From contig PAPJ01000018.1 of assembly GCA_002709045.1 (NCBI GenBank), positions 1 through 54,983 on the forward strand: DNA of 54,983 nucleotides. The letters are read 5' to 3'. Numbering within the stretch: position 1 is the first letter of the stretch; every line of letters begins with the position of its first letter. Below the pieces are notes generated by a model. That model had not been told where the DNA came from. It saw nothing but the letters and a program-made list of their open reading frames with translations, and ran no database searches. This document shows positions 26,733 to 35,952 of this stretch, piece after piece. This stretch comes from Planctomycetaceae bacterium (GTDB taxonomy: Bacteria; Planctomycetota; Planctomycetia; Pirellulales; Pirellulaceae). Both the position numbers and the translations under genes were made by a program.

Positions 26733-29378
26733 ATGTCTGACGCCCTAGGTTTTAACGATTCCATTGTCACTGCACGAAAAAGGCTGGAAGACGGCCGGCA
26801 GCGATTAAAGCAACAACACGAAAGTGGATCGCCCGGTATTCAGGTCTGTACAGGCATCTCTGACCTGTTCGATGAAATCATTCTCAGCATGTATACCCTG
26901 GCTATGGACCAGGTCACGCAGAACGAAACAGAGCGAATCCGTCTTGAACAAATCACTGCCATCGTAGCTCATGGTGGTTACGGGCGTCGAGATGTGGCTC
27001 CCTACTCGGATATTGATCTGATGCTGCTTTGCCAGCAATCCAATGCCCCGCTGGTTTCGGAGTTGGCGCGTGCCCTCAGCCAAAACATTTATGACATCGG
27101 ATTACAACTCGGTTTCGCTACGCGCAATGTCAAGGAGGCCTCGAGTCTGGGTCTCAAAGATGCAAAAATATTCACCTCGCTGGTGGAATCGAGATTTCTC
27201 ACCGGAAGCAAAGAACTTTACAGTGACTTCTTTACAAGATTCCGCCGCCGAGCTCGTAACCGCTGGAAACACCTAATCAAACTGGTATACACAGCCCGTC
27301 ACGAAGAGCGACTTCAATACGGCGATACCGTTCACCTGCTGAAACCAAATATTAAACGATCAAGGGGGACACTTCGGGATCTGCAGTTTGTCCGATGGAT
27401 AGGATTCATTGTCTATGGCGAAGCAGAGCCGGTGACTTTTCAAAGACTTGGGGCTATGACGCCGGAGGATTACCGGATCCTTCGAAATGCGCGTGATTTT
27501 CTCTTGCAACTGCGGAACGAACTACACTTTCATGCCGGTAAATCGCAAGATGTACTCAACCGCTTTGAACAGGTTCGAATTGCCAAAAAACAAGGATTTG
27601 AAAATAACGATCAAACTCTGGCAGTAGAGCAGTTCATGCAGCACTACTTTGAACATATCAGTCAGGTCCGCTACGCAGTTACTCATTTTTTCCAGTCAAG
27701 CCGACCCGAACGCTGGAGCTCAAAACTTGCACTTCCGCTTCCCGGTTTCGTACGCAAAATCGACAGTAAATTTCGCATGGGGCCTTACAGCATTGGAGCT
27801 CTTCCCAACAGACTCGATACGATTCAATCCAGTCTCAGCGATGTGATTCGGCTAATGGAACTCGCCAGCGAACACAACCGTCGTATCGACCATAGCACCT
27901 GGACAGCCGTTCGTAAAACGATGATGGAACAGGACGAAGTCGAGCTTACTGAAGAGGTCGTCCAACAATTCCTGGCCTTGCTCGCTCGACCCAAACGACT
28001 TGGAGAACAACTAAGAAAACTGCATCAGATGCGAGTACTGGAAAAGATCGTGCCGGCCGTAAAACATGCCCGCAATCTGTTGCAGTTCAACGACTACCAT
28101 AAATACACTGTTGATGAACACTCCATCCGGGCAGTCAAAAAAGCAACTGACTTCTTTGGGGAACCATCCGTTCTGGGTAGTGTCTACCGGGAACTGGAAA
28201 ACAAAACCATTCTCCATCTGGCTTTACTGCTTCACGATCTGGGAAAAGGTTTCCCGGAGGATCACAGTGAATTGGGGCGACATATTGCCGAAAAAACCGC
28301 TGCCAGATTCGGGCTGACCGAGCACAACACCGATATTCTCAAACATCTGGTACACAAACATCTGCTGATGGCCCACACCGCTTTCCGACAGGATCTGCAT
28401 GACGAAAACGTCGTGATCCGGTTTGCAGCAGAAGCCCGGTCTCTTGAGCAGCTGCAAATGCTGTTTATTCTGACCTGTGCTGATCTGGCGGCAGTCGGAC
28501 CGGGAGTATTCAATAAATGGAAACAGGATCTGATCACTGAGCTTTATCTGAAAGCCAGAATTCATCTATCCGGCGAATCGCAAATAAAGTTTGCCAAAGA
28601 CTGGCTCGCCGCTCAAAGAAAAAAACTAATTAAATTGCTCCCTGGTGAAGCCGATAGCTGGAAATCGCAGCTAAACAAACTGCCACCAACATTACTAAAC
28701 GATGATCATCTGGTGCGATCAGCCGATTACCTGCAGGCGCTTCAGCAGTTAAATCCCAACGAAGTCGTTACCTGGGCTCGTTATGTCCCAGAACGCAATG
28801 TCACTGAATACACAATAGGGGCTCATCAGGAAACACTTGACGGATGTTTCCACCGAATTACCGGGGTCCTTTCAAGTCAGCGCAATTCAATTTTGGGAGC
28901 GGAGATTTTCAGTCTGGCCGATGAATTAATCCTGGACCGGTTCTTTGTCTCAGATCTAGATTATGCAAATATTCCCACCAATGAACGGTTAAACCTAATC
29001 CAGCAAAAACTAAAACAAGCCATTGAACTCAAAGTGGATCTGAAACCTACGTTTGGTCAGGTCTGGTCAGCTTCATCAGAGACCACGGCAGGTGAAATCA
29101 ATCCGTTGCCTTCGCGGATCGGCATCGATAATAAGTCTACCGCAAAATACACCATCATTACCGTTTTTGCCTACGACCGTCTGGGTCTACTGTACAACAT
29201 TACAAAAGTACTCTTTGATATGAAACTGGATGTTCACGTCGCAAAAATCGGAACTTATATCGATCAAGTCGTTGACGTCTTCTATGTAACAGATCGAAAT
29301 GGTAAAAAGATAGAGTCAAAAGAACAGTTTGACGCTATTCGCGAGAAACTGTTAGAACAAATTGAAAAGCCATCCTAA
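26733..29378 (+). CDS. glnD: Bifunctional uridylyltransferase/uridylyl-removing enzyme
   Basis: 881 residues, the normal length. GlnD adds UMP to P-II when glutamine is low and removes it when glutamine is high. Order: nucleotidyltransferase domain with GGYGRRDVAPYSDIDLMLL (Asp93 and Asp95); a GlnD helical region; HD domain with LLLHDLGKGF (His501-Asp502); and two C-terminal ACT domains (about 690-765, TIGAHQETLDG; and about 805-880, TIITVFAYDRLGLLYNI) that sense glutamine. All key parts are present, so both activities are expected. It lies directly downstream of glnB. Confidence 0.96.
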   Translation: MSDALGFNDSIVTARKRLEDGRQRLKQQHESGSPGIQVCTGISDLFDEIILSMYTLAMDQVTQNETERIRLEQITAIVAHGGYGRRDVAPYSDIDLMLLCQQSNAPLVSELARALSQNIYDIGLQLGFATRNVKEASSLGLKDAKIFTSLVESRFLTGSKELYSDFFTRFRRRARNRWKHLIKLVYTARHEERLQYGDTVHLLKPNIKRSRGTLRDLQFVRWIGFIVYGEAEPVTFQRLGAMTPEDYRILRNARDFLLQLRNELHFHAGKSQDVLNRFEQVRIAKKQGFENNDQTLAVEQFMQHYFEHISQVRYAVTHFFQSSRPERWSSKLALPLPGFVRKIDSKFRMGPYSIGALPNRLDTIQSSLSDVIRLMELASEHNRRIDHSTWTAVRKTMMEQDEVELTEEVVQQFLALLARPKRLGEQLRKLHQMRVLEKIVPAVKHARNLLQFNDYHKYTVDEHSIRAVKKATDFFGEPSVLGSVYRELENKTILHLALLLHDLGKGFPEDHSELGRHIAEKTAARFGLTEHNTDILKHLVHKHLLMAHTAFRQDLHDENVVIRFAAEARSLEQLQMLFILTCADLAAVGPGVFNKWKQDLITELYLKARIHLSGESQIKFAKDWLAAQRKKLIKLLPGEADSWKSQLNKLPPTLLNDDHLVRSADYLQALQQLNPNEVVTWARYVPERNVTEYTIGAHQETLDGCFHRITGVLSSQRNSILGAEIFSLADELILDRFFVSDLDYANIPTNERLNLIQQKLKQAIELKVDLKPTFGQVWSASSETTAGEINPLPSRIGIDNKSTAKYTIITVFAYDRLGLLYNITKVLFDMKLDVHVAKIGTYIDQVVDVFYVTDRNGKKIESKEQFDAIREKLLEQIEKPS

Positions 29379-29401
29379 CTCCCTCTAGAGGTATATTTCG
29401 C

Positions 29402-30040
29402 ATGAAATCCGCTTTCTTATTTCTGTCACTGATTGCTGTTTTTCTATTGGCTTCAACCACTTTGGTTGCCCAGGATGAAGAAGTGAAACCAGTAGAAGAA
29501 GCTGAGCAGGCACCTGCTCGATTTAAGGTAATCTTCGAACTTTCCAACGACGGCGAAGTCGAAATTGAAGTGGCTCGCAAACTAGCACCGCTTGGTGTGG
29601 ACCATTTCTATAAACTTGTAAAGTCCTGCTTTTACAACGAATGTCGCTTTTTCCGTGTTGTGCCGGACTTCGTCGTTCAGTTTGGTATCAATGGGGATCC
29701 GGAACTTCAGAAAAAATGGAAAGACGCGCCTATCAAAGATGACCCGGTACTATTTAGTAACCGCAAAGGAACAATCTGTTTTGCAACCGCCGGTGAAAAC
29801 ACGCGTACAAGTCAACTGTTTATTAACCTCAAAGACAACATGAATCTGGATGGACTTGGTTTTGCAGCTTTTGGTCGGGTAAATAAGGGAATGAAGTTCG
29901 TAGAAGCTATCAATGCCGAATACGGTCAAACTCCTAATCAAGGATTCATTCAGGAACAGGGTAACGAATATCTAAAAAAGGAGTTTCCCAAAATGGACTA
30001 CATTAAAAAGGCTTACGTCGTTGAGAAAAAAGACAAGTAA
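29402..30040 (+). CDS. Exported peptidyl-prolyl cis-trans isomerase, cyclophilin type
   Basis: 212 residues with a signal peptide (about 1-23). After an acidic linker (DEEVKPVEEAEQ) comes the cyclophilin fold, with FYNECRFFRVVPDFVVQFG, KGTICFATAGENTRTSQLFINL and FAAFGRVNKGM. Compared with Escherichia coli PpiA/B, the active-site Arg (FHRV -> FFRV), Phe and Gln positions are recognisable. It likely assists folding in the periplasm. The ATG at 29402 lies 23 bp after glnD; a terminator follows. Confidence 0.93.
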   Translation: MKSAFLFLSLIAVFLLASTTLVAQDEEVKPVEEAEQAPARFKVIFELSNDGEVEIEVARKLAPLGVDHFYKLVKSCFYNECRFFRVVPDFVVQFGINGDPELQKKWKDAPIKDDPVLFSNRKGTICFATAGENTRTSQLFINLKDNMNLDGLGFAAFGRVNKGMKFVEAINAEYGQTPNQGFIQEQGNEYLKKEFPKMDYIKKAYVVEKKDK

Positions 30041-30130
30041 TCGTCTTTCCCAGTCATTCTTTTAGGATCTCCTTAGCGTCTCGAATTCAGTCTGCATGAC
30101 GAAAATTTCAGTTCGAGTCGAAAACAAAAA

Positions 30131-30164
30131 AACCGCAGCCGACAATTTACTGTCCGCTGCGGTT
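30131..30164. terminator. Bidirectional rho-independent terminator
   Basis: AACCGCAGC (30131-30139) pairs with GCTGCGGTT (30156-30164), with an inner GACA/TGTC stem across one mismatch. It is followed by TTT on the plus strand and preceded by a run of A that becomes U on the minus strand. It lies between convergent genes (cyclophilin and DUF3500) and can end both transcripts. Confidence 0.85.
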
Positions 30165-30208
30165 TTTGATTGGTAAGCAAACCTTACTTCTAATGATTCA
30201 TCTTTTCA

Positions 30209-31216
30209 TTAGGCGTTCAATTTAACTTCTGCTGAATCTGCGATGTTCACCCAAACATGAACATGCGGAGCACCGCGGAAATGCCATACAAAGGAGGGGC
30301 CTTCCAAACGCCAGTTATCCCATACTTTGTCAGCGCCGACGTCATTATCGGTATAGAAAGCCAGATGACAAGCGTCCAGACCACCCTGTTTCTTGATACA
30401 AGCCAGAGCTTCCTGCTGATCTGATTTACGAAACATTGAAACCAGACTCTGCAGAGTCTTTTGTACCGCTTCTTTCTGAGCATCTTTCAGTTCTTTGACA
30501 GCAATTCCCTGAAAACCACCTTTGGCTCCTTTGAAACTAACAGCCTGTTCGCGAACAGTCTTAGCAACTTCAGCTTCTTTTCGCTGATCTTTGTCCAGCA
30601 ACTTGTAGACACTATTGGCAACAACAGCCTGCTCCCAAAAAACATTACCGTAATGATCTGGTTCTTCATTAAATGTTCCATGTGGATCATGGCCATAGAA
30701 CAACGGACCACCAAAGGCAACGTGATCTGTGGTATTACCATCGGCTCGCAAAGTCAGGTGACGGGAAGTCATGACAAATTCAAACTGGTCGCTTCCTGGT
30801 TCACCAAAAATTGCGATGTTATTTGTTTCACCAAACCCGCCGGTATCATCTTCCTGCTGTTTGTCAAACTTGGCGTGCCAATCCGTTGCCAACAGACCTT
30901 CGTAAATCATACGAATCATGTCTCGCTGTTCATCTGTATAAAAATCCGAATTCAAAATTGGTTGCGTAATATGCCAGTTATTAGCGATGCGAGTACGAAG
31001 CAGTCCTCGTTTTGGATCCATATGATCCCAATCAAATGCAACGACCTTCTTCTGACTTTCAGTCAATGTATCGTACAGGCGTTTGACAATATTTTCCGGA
31101 TTACCAGGTGACTTCTCTTTGCCTAAAAGAGGAGCTTGCAATGCAGCTCCGGCCACGAGCGATGCTGCCCCGGTGGACTGTATGAATTTACGTCGGTTGA
31201 GATTAATAGAACTCAT
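30209..31216 (-). CDS. DUF3500-family Tat-exported protein
   Basis: 335 residues from the ATG at 31214-31216; the frame stays open to 31267, but the ATG puts the Tat signal at the N-terminus. The twin-arginine motif is NRRKFIQS followed by TGAASLVAGAALQAP. The mature protein matches the DUF3500 pattern as I recall it: KRGLLRTRIANNW early, HLTLRADGN and GGPLFYGHDPHG in the middle, and GPSFVWHFRGAPHVHVWV near the end. His-rich positions suggest metal binding. The function is not known. Confidence 0.82.
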   Translation of the reverse strand: MSSINLNRRKFIQSTGAASLVAGAALQAPLLGKEKSPGNPENIVKRLYDTLTESQKKVVAFDWDHMDPKRGLLRTRIANNWHITQPILNSDFYTDEQRDMIRMIYEGLLATDWHAKFDKQQEDDTGGFGETNNIAIFGEPGSDQFEFVMTSRHLTLRADGNTTDHVAFGGPLFYGHDPHGTFNEEPDHYGNVFWEQAVVANSVYKLLDKDQRKEAEVAKTVREQAVSFKGAKGGFQGIAVKELKDAQKEAVQKTLQSLVSMFRKSDQQEALACIKKQGGLDACHLAFYTDNDVGADKVWDNWRLEGPSFVWHFRGAPHVHVWVNIADSAEVKLNA

Positions 31217-31353
31217 AAAACAAACCTTGTTTAACAACGGCGAAACTGTATTTAACAATCTTTCCATTATCCTATACTCAGGAGTACTTTAGCAATGAAT
31301 AACAGATCATGATTATGGGAATTCTAATTATGATCAAAAATGAAAGCAATACG

Positions 31354-32190
31354 ATGCCTGAATTACCCGAAGTCGAGACTATGCGACGTGGTATCCTCGC
31401 CATAGAAGGTGCAAAAGTCACTGCTGCTGAAAAAGTGCGATGTCAACGCAAACCTATCGCTATCAGTCCCAACATGTCGACCATTCGGCGACGAATGGTT
31501 GGTAAGAAAGTTAAACAAGTGGGTCGTATCGGCAAACGCGTTGTAATCCAAATGGAAAATGAAGACAGACTACTATTTGAACCACGGATGACTGGTTTAG
31601 TTCTGGTAGCGGATCCTCCTAGTCAGGAACACGTGCGGTTTCGGTTGGAGTTTTCACGTGGTGAAAAAGAAGTGCTCTATTGGGACCGTCGTGGTCTGGG
31701 CATGATTTACCTACTTAACGATCAGCAATATCAACAGCGTTTCAGTCTTGAAAATCTCGGACCCGATGCACTGGATGTTAATGGTGAACTGCTAAAAAAT
31801 ATATTTGGTAAATCAAAACGGGCGGTCAAAGTTGCACTTCTGGACCAAAAAAAGGTTGCTGGAATTGGTAATCTTTATGCCTCAGAAATCCTGCATGTGG
31901 CGGCCATTCATCCGGCGAAACGTTGTGACCGAATCACGCTCAAACAATGGAATCTCATCGCAGAAACGACAATCCGTATTCTGCAAGAGGCCATTGTCCA
32001 CGAAGGCTCAACACTTTCAGACGGTACCTATCGAAATACGCTCAATGACCCTGGCGGCTATCAGAATATGCACCGCGTCTACGACAAGCAGGGGGAATTC
32101 TGTCCGATCTGCATGGATACGCCAATTACTCGTATCGTGCAGGCTCAGCGAAGTACATTTTTCTGCAAGTCTTGTCAGAAACGAGGATAA
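31354..32190 (+). CDS. mutM: Formamidopyrimidine-DNA glycosylase
   Basis: 278 residues from the ATG at 31354; the frame is open to 31309, but Fpg must begin MPELPE because Pro2 is the catalytic nucleophile after Met removal. Pro2, Glu3 and Glu6 are in place. GIGNLYASEILHVAAIHP and the C-terminal zinc finger (CPIC ... CKSC) are intact. It removes 8-oxoguanine and other oxidised purines from DNA. It reads in the same direction as trpB, with 183 bp between. Confidence 0.95.
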   Translation: MPELPEVETMRRGILAIEGAKVTAAEKVRCQRKPIAISPNMSTIRRRMVGKKVKQVGRIGKRVVIQMENEDRLLFEPRMTGLVLVADPPSQEHVRFRLEFSRGEKEVLYWDRRGLGMIYLLNDQQYQQRFSLENLGPDALDVNGELLKNIFGKSKRAVKVALLDQKKVAGIGNLYASEILHVAAIHPAKRCDRITLKQWNLIAETTIRILQEAIVHEGSTLSDGTYRNTLNDPGGYQNMHRVYDKQGEFCPICMDTPITRIVQAQRSTFFCKSCQKRG

Positions 32191-32271
32191 ATTCAGATGC
32201 GATTGACCGGGTTCAATCCGACTGCGGGGGCTAACAGAAAAGAACGATAATAGATAAACTAAAGAAAATGC

Positions 32272-32301
32272 GAGAGTTGCACTCGGATACCATTAACTCT
32301 C
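32272..32301 (+). promoter_or_regulatory. Hairpin in the trpB leader region
   Basis: GAGAGTT (32272-32278) and AACTCTC (32295-32301) make a perfect 7-bp stem with a 16-base loop, about 70 bp upstream of trpB. There is no T run and no Trp-rich leader peptide, so classical attenuation is not supported. It may be an operator or RNA element; low certainty. Confidence 0.3.
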
Positions 32302-32373
32302 TCAAGGGAAAAACGTATTTTGTGCAACAACGAACATGAAACCTTTAAAGAAGACTAGAAACTCTTAAACAAC

Positions 32374-33504
32374 ATGTCAGATCCTATTTCAGCAGTACCG
32401 AATTCGTCAGGTCGATTCGGTGAATTTGGTGGACGTTACGTACCTGAAACGCTGACACGCGCGTTAGATGAGTTGGCCGAAGAATATGCTAAAGCCAGGC
32501 AAGATCCTCAGTTCCAGAGCCAACTGACGGATCTCTTTAATACCTTTGTTGGACGTCCTTCCCCACTTTATTTCGCCGAACGACTGACTGAACACTGTGG
32601 CGGAGCGGAAATCTGGCTAAAACGTGAAGACACCAATCACACTGGTGCTCATAAAATCAACAATACTCTCGGGCAGGCACTATTGACCCTACGAATGGGT
32701 AAGAAACGTGTGATCGCAGAGACCGGAGCCGGCCAGCACGGAGTGGCGACAGCTACCGCCTGTGCGCGCTTTGGACTCGAATGCATTGTCTATATGGGTG
32801 CTGAAGACATACGACGGCAGGCTCCAAATGTTTTCAGCATGAAACTACTCGGCGCGGAAGTACGATCAGTCGAGTCCGGTTCAAGAACTTTGCGTGATGC
32901 TATTAATGAAGCGATGCGAGACTGGATGAGTAGTGTCGAAACAACACATTACATTATCGGCTCGGTCGTGGGGCCTCATCCATTTCCGCTTATTGTTCGT
33001 GACTTTCAAAGCATTATCGGTCAAGAAACCCGTCAACAAAGTCTGGAAAATTTTGGCTGTCTTCCCGACCGCGTTGTAGCATGTGTTGGTGGTGGTAGTA
33101 ACGCTGCGGGTATGTTCTATCCTTTTGTGGATGATTCGGATGTCGAATTACTGGGTGTCGAGGCGGGTGGACATAGTGATCAACCCGGTGACCACGCGTC
33201 ACCATTAAGTTTTGGAGAACACGGTATTTTGCATGGCAGCTACAGTTACGTGATGCAAAACGAAGACGGACAAACCTGTGACGTTCACTCAATTTCAGCC
33301 GGTCTGGACTATCCCGGTGTTGGCCCTGAACATAGCTACTGGAAAGACACAAATCGAGTACAGTATACCTACTGTCAGGATGCTGAAGCGATGGATGCTT
33401 TTGACACGCTAACTCGTATCGAAGGTATTCTACCCGCCTTGGAAAGTTCACATGCCATCGCTAAAGCTATGGAATGTGCTCGCGAACTTGGCCCGGAAAA
33501 GTGA
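32374..33504 (+). CDS. trpB: Tryptophan synthase beta chain, reading frame ended by an in-frame TGA before the conserved C-terminus
   Basis: 376 residues up to TGA at 33502-33504. TrpB condenses indole with serine using PLP. The catalytic core is intact: [13 protein letters not shown] lysine Lys94 (HTGAHKINN), Glu116 ([10 protein letters not shown]), GGGSNAAG and [10 protein letters not shown]. The usual end of TrpB, containing the SGRGDKD segment whose serine contacts the PLP pyridine, is missing here. It is found in the same frame directly after the TGA (see next feature); reading through would give 401 residues, the normal length. If TGA truly stops translation, I expect the enzyme to be impaired. 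trpA follows. Alternatives are a sequence error, a recent nonsense mutation or readthrough. Confidence 0.93.
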   Translation: MSDPISAVPNSSGRFGEFGGRYVPETLTRALDELAEEYAKARQDPQFQSQLTDLFNTFVGRPSPLYFAERLTEHCGGAEIWLKREDTNHTGAHKINNTLGQALLTLRMGKKRVIAETGAGQHGVATATACARFGLECIVYMGAEDIRRQAPNVFSMKLLGAEVRSVESGSRTLRDAINEAMRDWMSSVETTHYIIGSVVGPHPFPLIVRDFQSIIGQETRQQSLENFGCLPDRVVACVGGGSNAAGMFYPFVDDSDVELLGVEAGGHSDQPGDHASPLSFGEHGILHGSYSYVMQNEDGQTCDVHSISAGLDYPGVGPEHSYWKDTNRVQYTYCQDAEAMDAFDTLTRIEGILPALESSHAIAKAMECARELGPEK

Positions 33505-33579
33505 ATCGTTGTTTGTCTTTCTGGCCGAGGTGATAAAGACAGTAACGAAATCGCAAGACTTAAACAAGAAGGCCATTAA
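33505..33579 (+). pseudogene. Detached C-terminal tail of trpB, in frame after TGA
   Basis: The 24 codons after the TGA, ending at TAA (33577-33579), encode IVVCLSGRGDKDSNEIARL and KQEGH, which is the standard C-terminus of TrpB. The serine of SGRGDKD would be residue 383 of a full protein. No start codon or ribosome site lies near, so it cannot be a separate gene. Conservation right up to the stop means that the break is recent, artificial or read through. Confidence 0.85.
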
Positions 33580-33642
33580 AACACGTTCTTATTAATATCC
33601 TAAATTCCCCTCAGCCTTCAAATACCAGACAGTAATTCTAAT

Positions 33643-34446
33643 ATGTCAGCAGTCGACACTACCTTTGAAACACTCCGCAGTCAGGGCAGAAAAGCATTTC
33701 TGCCATTTGTTACAGCCGGAGATCCCAATCTGAATTTCACCGGTAAAGTACTAAAAGAACTTATATCGCGCGGTGCCAGCCTCTGTGAACTGGGAATCCC
33801 ATACAGCGATCCAATTGCCGACGGTCCTGTCATTCAGGCCAGCTACACTCGTGTTCTCGATCAAAATCAAAAACTGGCTGACATTCTGAAAGCAGCACAA
33901 ACCTGGACGACTGAACTCTCTGCCCCGATCGTTTCAATGGTGAGCTACAGTATCATTCACCGACAGGGACTGGAGAATTACGTTACCAGTGCAAAGGCAG
34001 CCGGAATTGCAGGAGCGATTGTTCCTGATTTACTCGTGGAAGAATCCGCCGCATTTGCAGAAATCTGTCGCAGGGAAGATTTCAGTTTGATTCAACTCGT
34101 AACGCCCACCACGCCGCGAGAGCGAGCGCTTCAGATTTGTGAAACTTCGACGGGATTTCTATACTTCGTTTCTGTAACAGGAATCACCGGGGAACGAACT
34201 GAATTACCACCGGAAGTTGTTGAGCAGGTTGGCTGGCTTAAAGCAAGAACGGATCTTCCAATTTGCATTGGTTTCGGCATAAGTAAACCTGAACACGTAA
34301 AAATGCTTGCCCCTGTTGCCGACGGTTTAATCGTTGGTTCTGCCATCGTCCGCAAGATTGCCGAAGTGGAGGAAAAGGGGGAACAAGCAGTGCTGGCAGA
34401 AATTGGTGCATTAGCCGATGAACTTATTACTGCCATAAATTCGTAA
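33643..34446 (+). CDS. trpA: Tryptophan synthase alpha chain
   Basis: 267 residues, normal length. TrpA cleaves indole-3-glycerol phosphate to indole and glyceraldehyde 3-phosphate and channels indole to TrpB. The catalytic Glu and Asp are in LCELGIPYSDPIADGPVIQ. PFVTAGDPN is at the start, and VTGITGERTELP and FGISKPEHV (phosphate-binding) are in place. It starts 64 bp after the TAA of the trpB tail. trpE lies about 5 kb away and trpC/D/F are not in the window. Confidence 0.97.
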   Translation: MSAVDTTFETLRSQGRKAFLPFVTAGDPNLNFTGKVLKELISRGASLCELGIPYSDPIADGPVIQASYTRVLDQNQKLADILKAAQTWTTELSAPIVSMVSYSIIHRQGLENYVTSAKAAGIAGAIVPDLLVEESAAFAEICRREDFSLIQLVTPTTPRERALQICETSTGFLYFVSVTGITGERTELPPEVVEQVGWLKARTDLPICIGFGISKPEHVKMLAPVADGLIVGSAIVRKIAEVEEKGEQAVLAEIGALADELITAINS

Positions 34447-34476
34447 TCGTTCATATTTCTGAAAGACAACCATTTA

Positions 34477-35589
34477 ATGAACGCATCCCAATTAAATATT
34501 GAAGGCGCCGTCGCGGAACGATACTCACAGGCCTCACAGCAAGCAGAAGCTGCCCTTTGCTGTCCGGTGGACTATGACGCTCACTGGCTTGAAGTACTAC
34601 CCAACGAATTGATTGAACGTGATTATGGCTGTGGTGATCCATCCAAATGGGTTCAGCCAGGAGATCATGTTCTCGATCTGGGTTGCGGTGCCGGCAAGAT
34701 CTGCTATATCGCTTCTCAGATAGTCGGAACCGATGGCAGTGTTACCGGTGTCGATATGAACGACGATATGCTCGCACTGGCTCGACAATACCAAACAGAA
34801 ATCACAGGAAAGATCGGCTGGGATAACGTCACCTTCTGCAAAGGTAAAATTCAGGATCTTAAACTGGACATGCAGCAGTTTGAACAGTGGCTGCAGGACC
34901 ATCCCGCTGCTGATGCCAATGGTTGGCTTGAGGCAGAACAACAAGCCGAGCAACTGCGTAACGGGCAACCGATGATCTCTAACAACAGTATTGACGTCGT
35001 CGTCTCCAATTGTGTTCTGAATCTGGTTAATCCCAATGATCGCCGGCAACTGTTCGCAGAACTCTTTCGTGTTCTCAAGCCTGGCGGCCGGGCTGTGATC
35101 AGTGACATTGTCTCGAACCAACCTGTTCCCGTTGAATTGCAGAACGATGCGACCCTCTGGAGCGGTTGTATCAGCGGGGCGTTTGAAGACCGTGAATTCA
35201 TTCAGGCATTCATCGATACAGGTTTGGGGAAAGTCGAAATCATGGCCTTCCAGTCAGAGCCCTGGCAGGTTGTCGAAGGCATTGAATTTCGTAGCATCAC
35301 TTTACGGGCCTGGAAACCACTGGGGACAAAAAACGATACTGCTACCGGTCAGTCCGCAATCTACCGGGGACCATGGAAGAAAGTTGTGGACGACTTTGAC
35401 AATGTACTTATACGCGGTAAACGAATGGCCGTTAGCACAGGACAGATGAACGAATATGAACAAGCTCCCTACCAAACAGACTTAATCCTGCTTGACGGTA
35501 ACGGACAATTCAGACAAACCGAACGAAATCCGGAAGTATCCGAACTTCCGATTAGTGACGGTTGTTCACCGGACGGTAATTGCTGTTAA
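34477..35589 (+). CDS. ArsM-like arsenite S-adenosylmethyltransferase
   Basis: 370 residues. A class I SAM methyltransferase fold with DLGCGAGKICYIAS (motif I), GVDMND and FRVLKPGGRAVISD. Conserved cysteines match the ArsM arrangement: CC at 28-29, Cys52 (YGCG), Cys179 (SNCVLNLV) and Cys231 (SGCISGAF). The extreme C-terminus is CSPDGNCC, adding three more cysteines. ArsM proteins methylate As(III) using such cysteines. No arsR, arsC or arsB is adjacent. It starts 30 bp after trpA and is probably on that transcript. A different soft-metal or small-molecule substrate cannot be excluded. Confidence 0.82.
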   Translation: MNASQLNIEGAVAERYSQASQQAEAALCCPVDYDAHWLEVLPNELIERDYGCGDPSKWVQPGDHVLDLGCGAGKICYIASQIVGTDGSVTGVDMNDDMLALARQYQTEITGKIGWDNVTFCKGKIQDLKLDMQQFEQWLQDHPAADANGWLEAEQQAEQLRNGQPMISNNSIDVVVSNCVLNLVNPNDRRQLFAELFRVLKPGGRAVISDIVSNQPVPVELQNDATLWSGCISGAFEDREFIQAFIDTGLGKVEIMAFQSEPWQVVEGIEFRSITLRAWKPLGTKNDTATGQSAIYRGPWKKVVDDFDNVLIRGKRMAVSTGQMNEYEQAPYQTDLILLDGNGQFRQTERNPEVSELPISDGCSPDGNCC

Positions 35590-35627
35590 TCGCAGGGTTT
35601 TACAATAAGAGAATAAAAGGAATAACG

Positions 35628-35936
35628 ATGATCCATGTTATCTGCACTATTTGTATCGCGCCTGGTCGCCGTGATGACTTCATTGCCGAATTCAACGGAA
35701 TCGTGCCTCAGGTTTTGGCTGAAAAGGGATGTCTAGCATACGGTCCAACTGTCGATGTTGATACCGATATTGAACGTCAGGCAGTACCGGCAGACAATGA
35801 AGTAGTTATTATTGAAAAATGGGAGACACTTGACGATCTCAAAGCTCATCTGGTGGCGCCTCATATGAATGCCTATCGCGAACGTGTCAAAGAGATGGTT
35901 GAGAACGGCCACTTAAGAATCACCAAACCGGCCTAA
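35628..35936 (+). CDS. Antibiotic biosynthesis monooxygenase (ABM/YgiN)-like protein
   Basis: 102 residues from the ATG at 35628, which has AAAGG about 8 bases upstream. A ferredoxin-like ABM domain: MIHVICTICIAPGRRDDFIAEF, the ECLAYG-like GCLAYGP, VVIIEKWETLDDLKAHL and PHMNAYRERV. The family includes quinol and small aromatic monooxygenases and heme-degrading enzymes that work without a cofactor. The substrate here is unknown. Sits between the methyltransferase and xdhC-like genes with short gaps. Confidence 0.85.
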   Translation: MIHVICTICIAPGRRDDFIAEFNGIVPQVLAEKGCLAYGPTVDVDTDIERQAVPADNEVVIIEKWETLDDLKAHLVAPHMNAYRERVKEMVENGHLRITKPA

Positions 35937-35952
35937 ACTCAGTCAGAGTCAG

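Noticed and set aside
33502..33504. TGA in trpB as a selenocysteine codon
   Set aside because: No reason for Sec at this position in TrpB, and no clear SECIS-like stem right after the TGA; the following bases encode the conserved tail.
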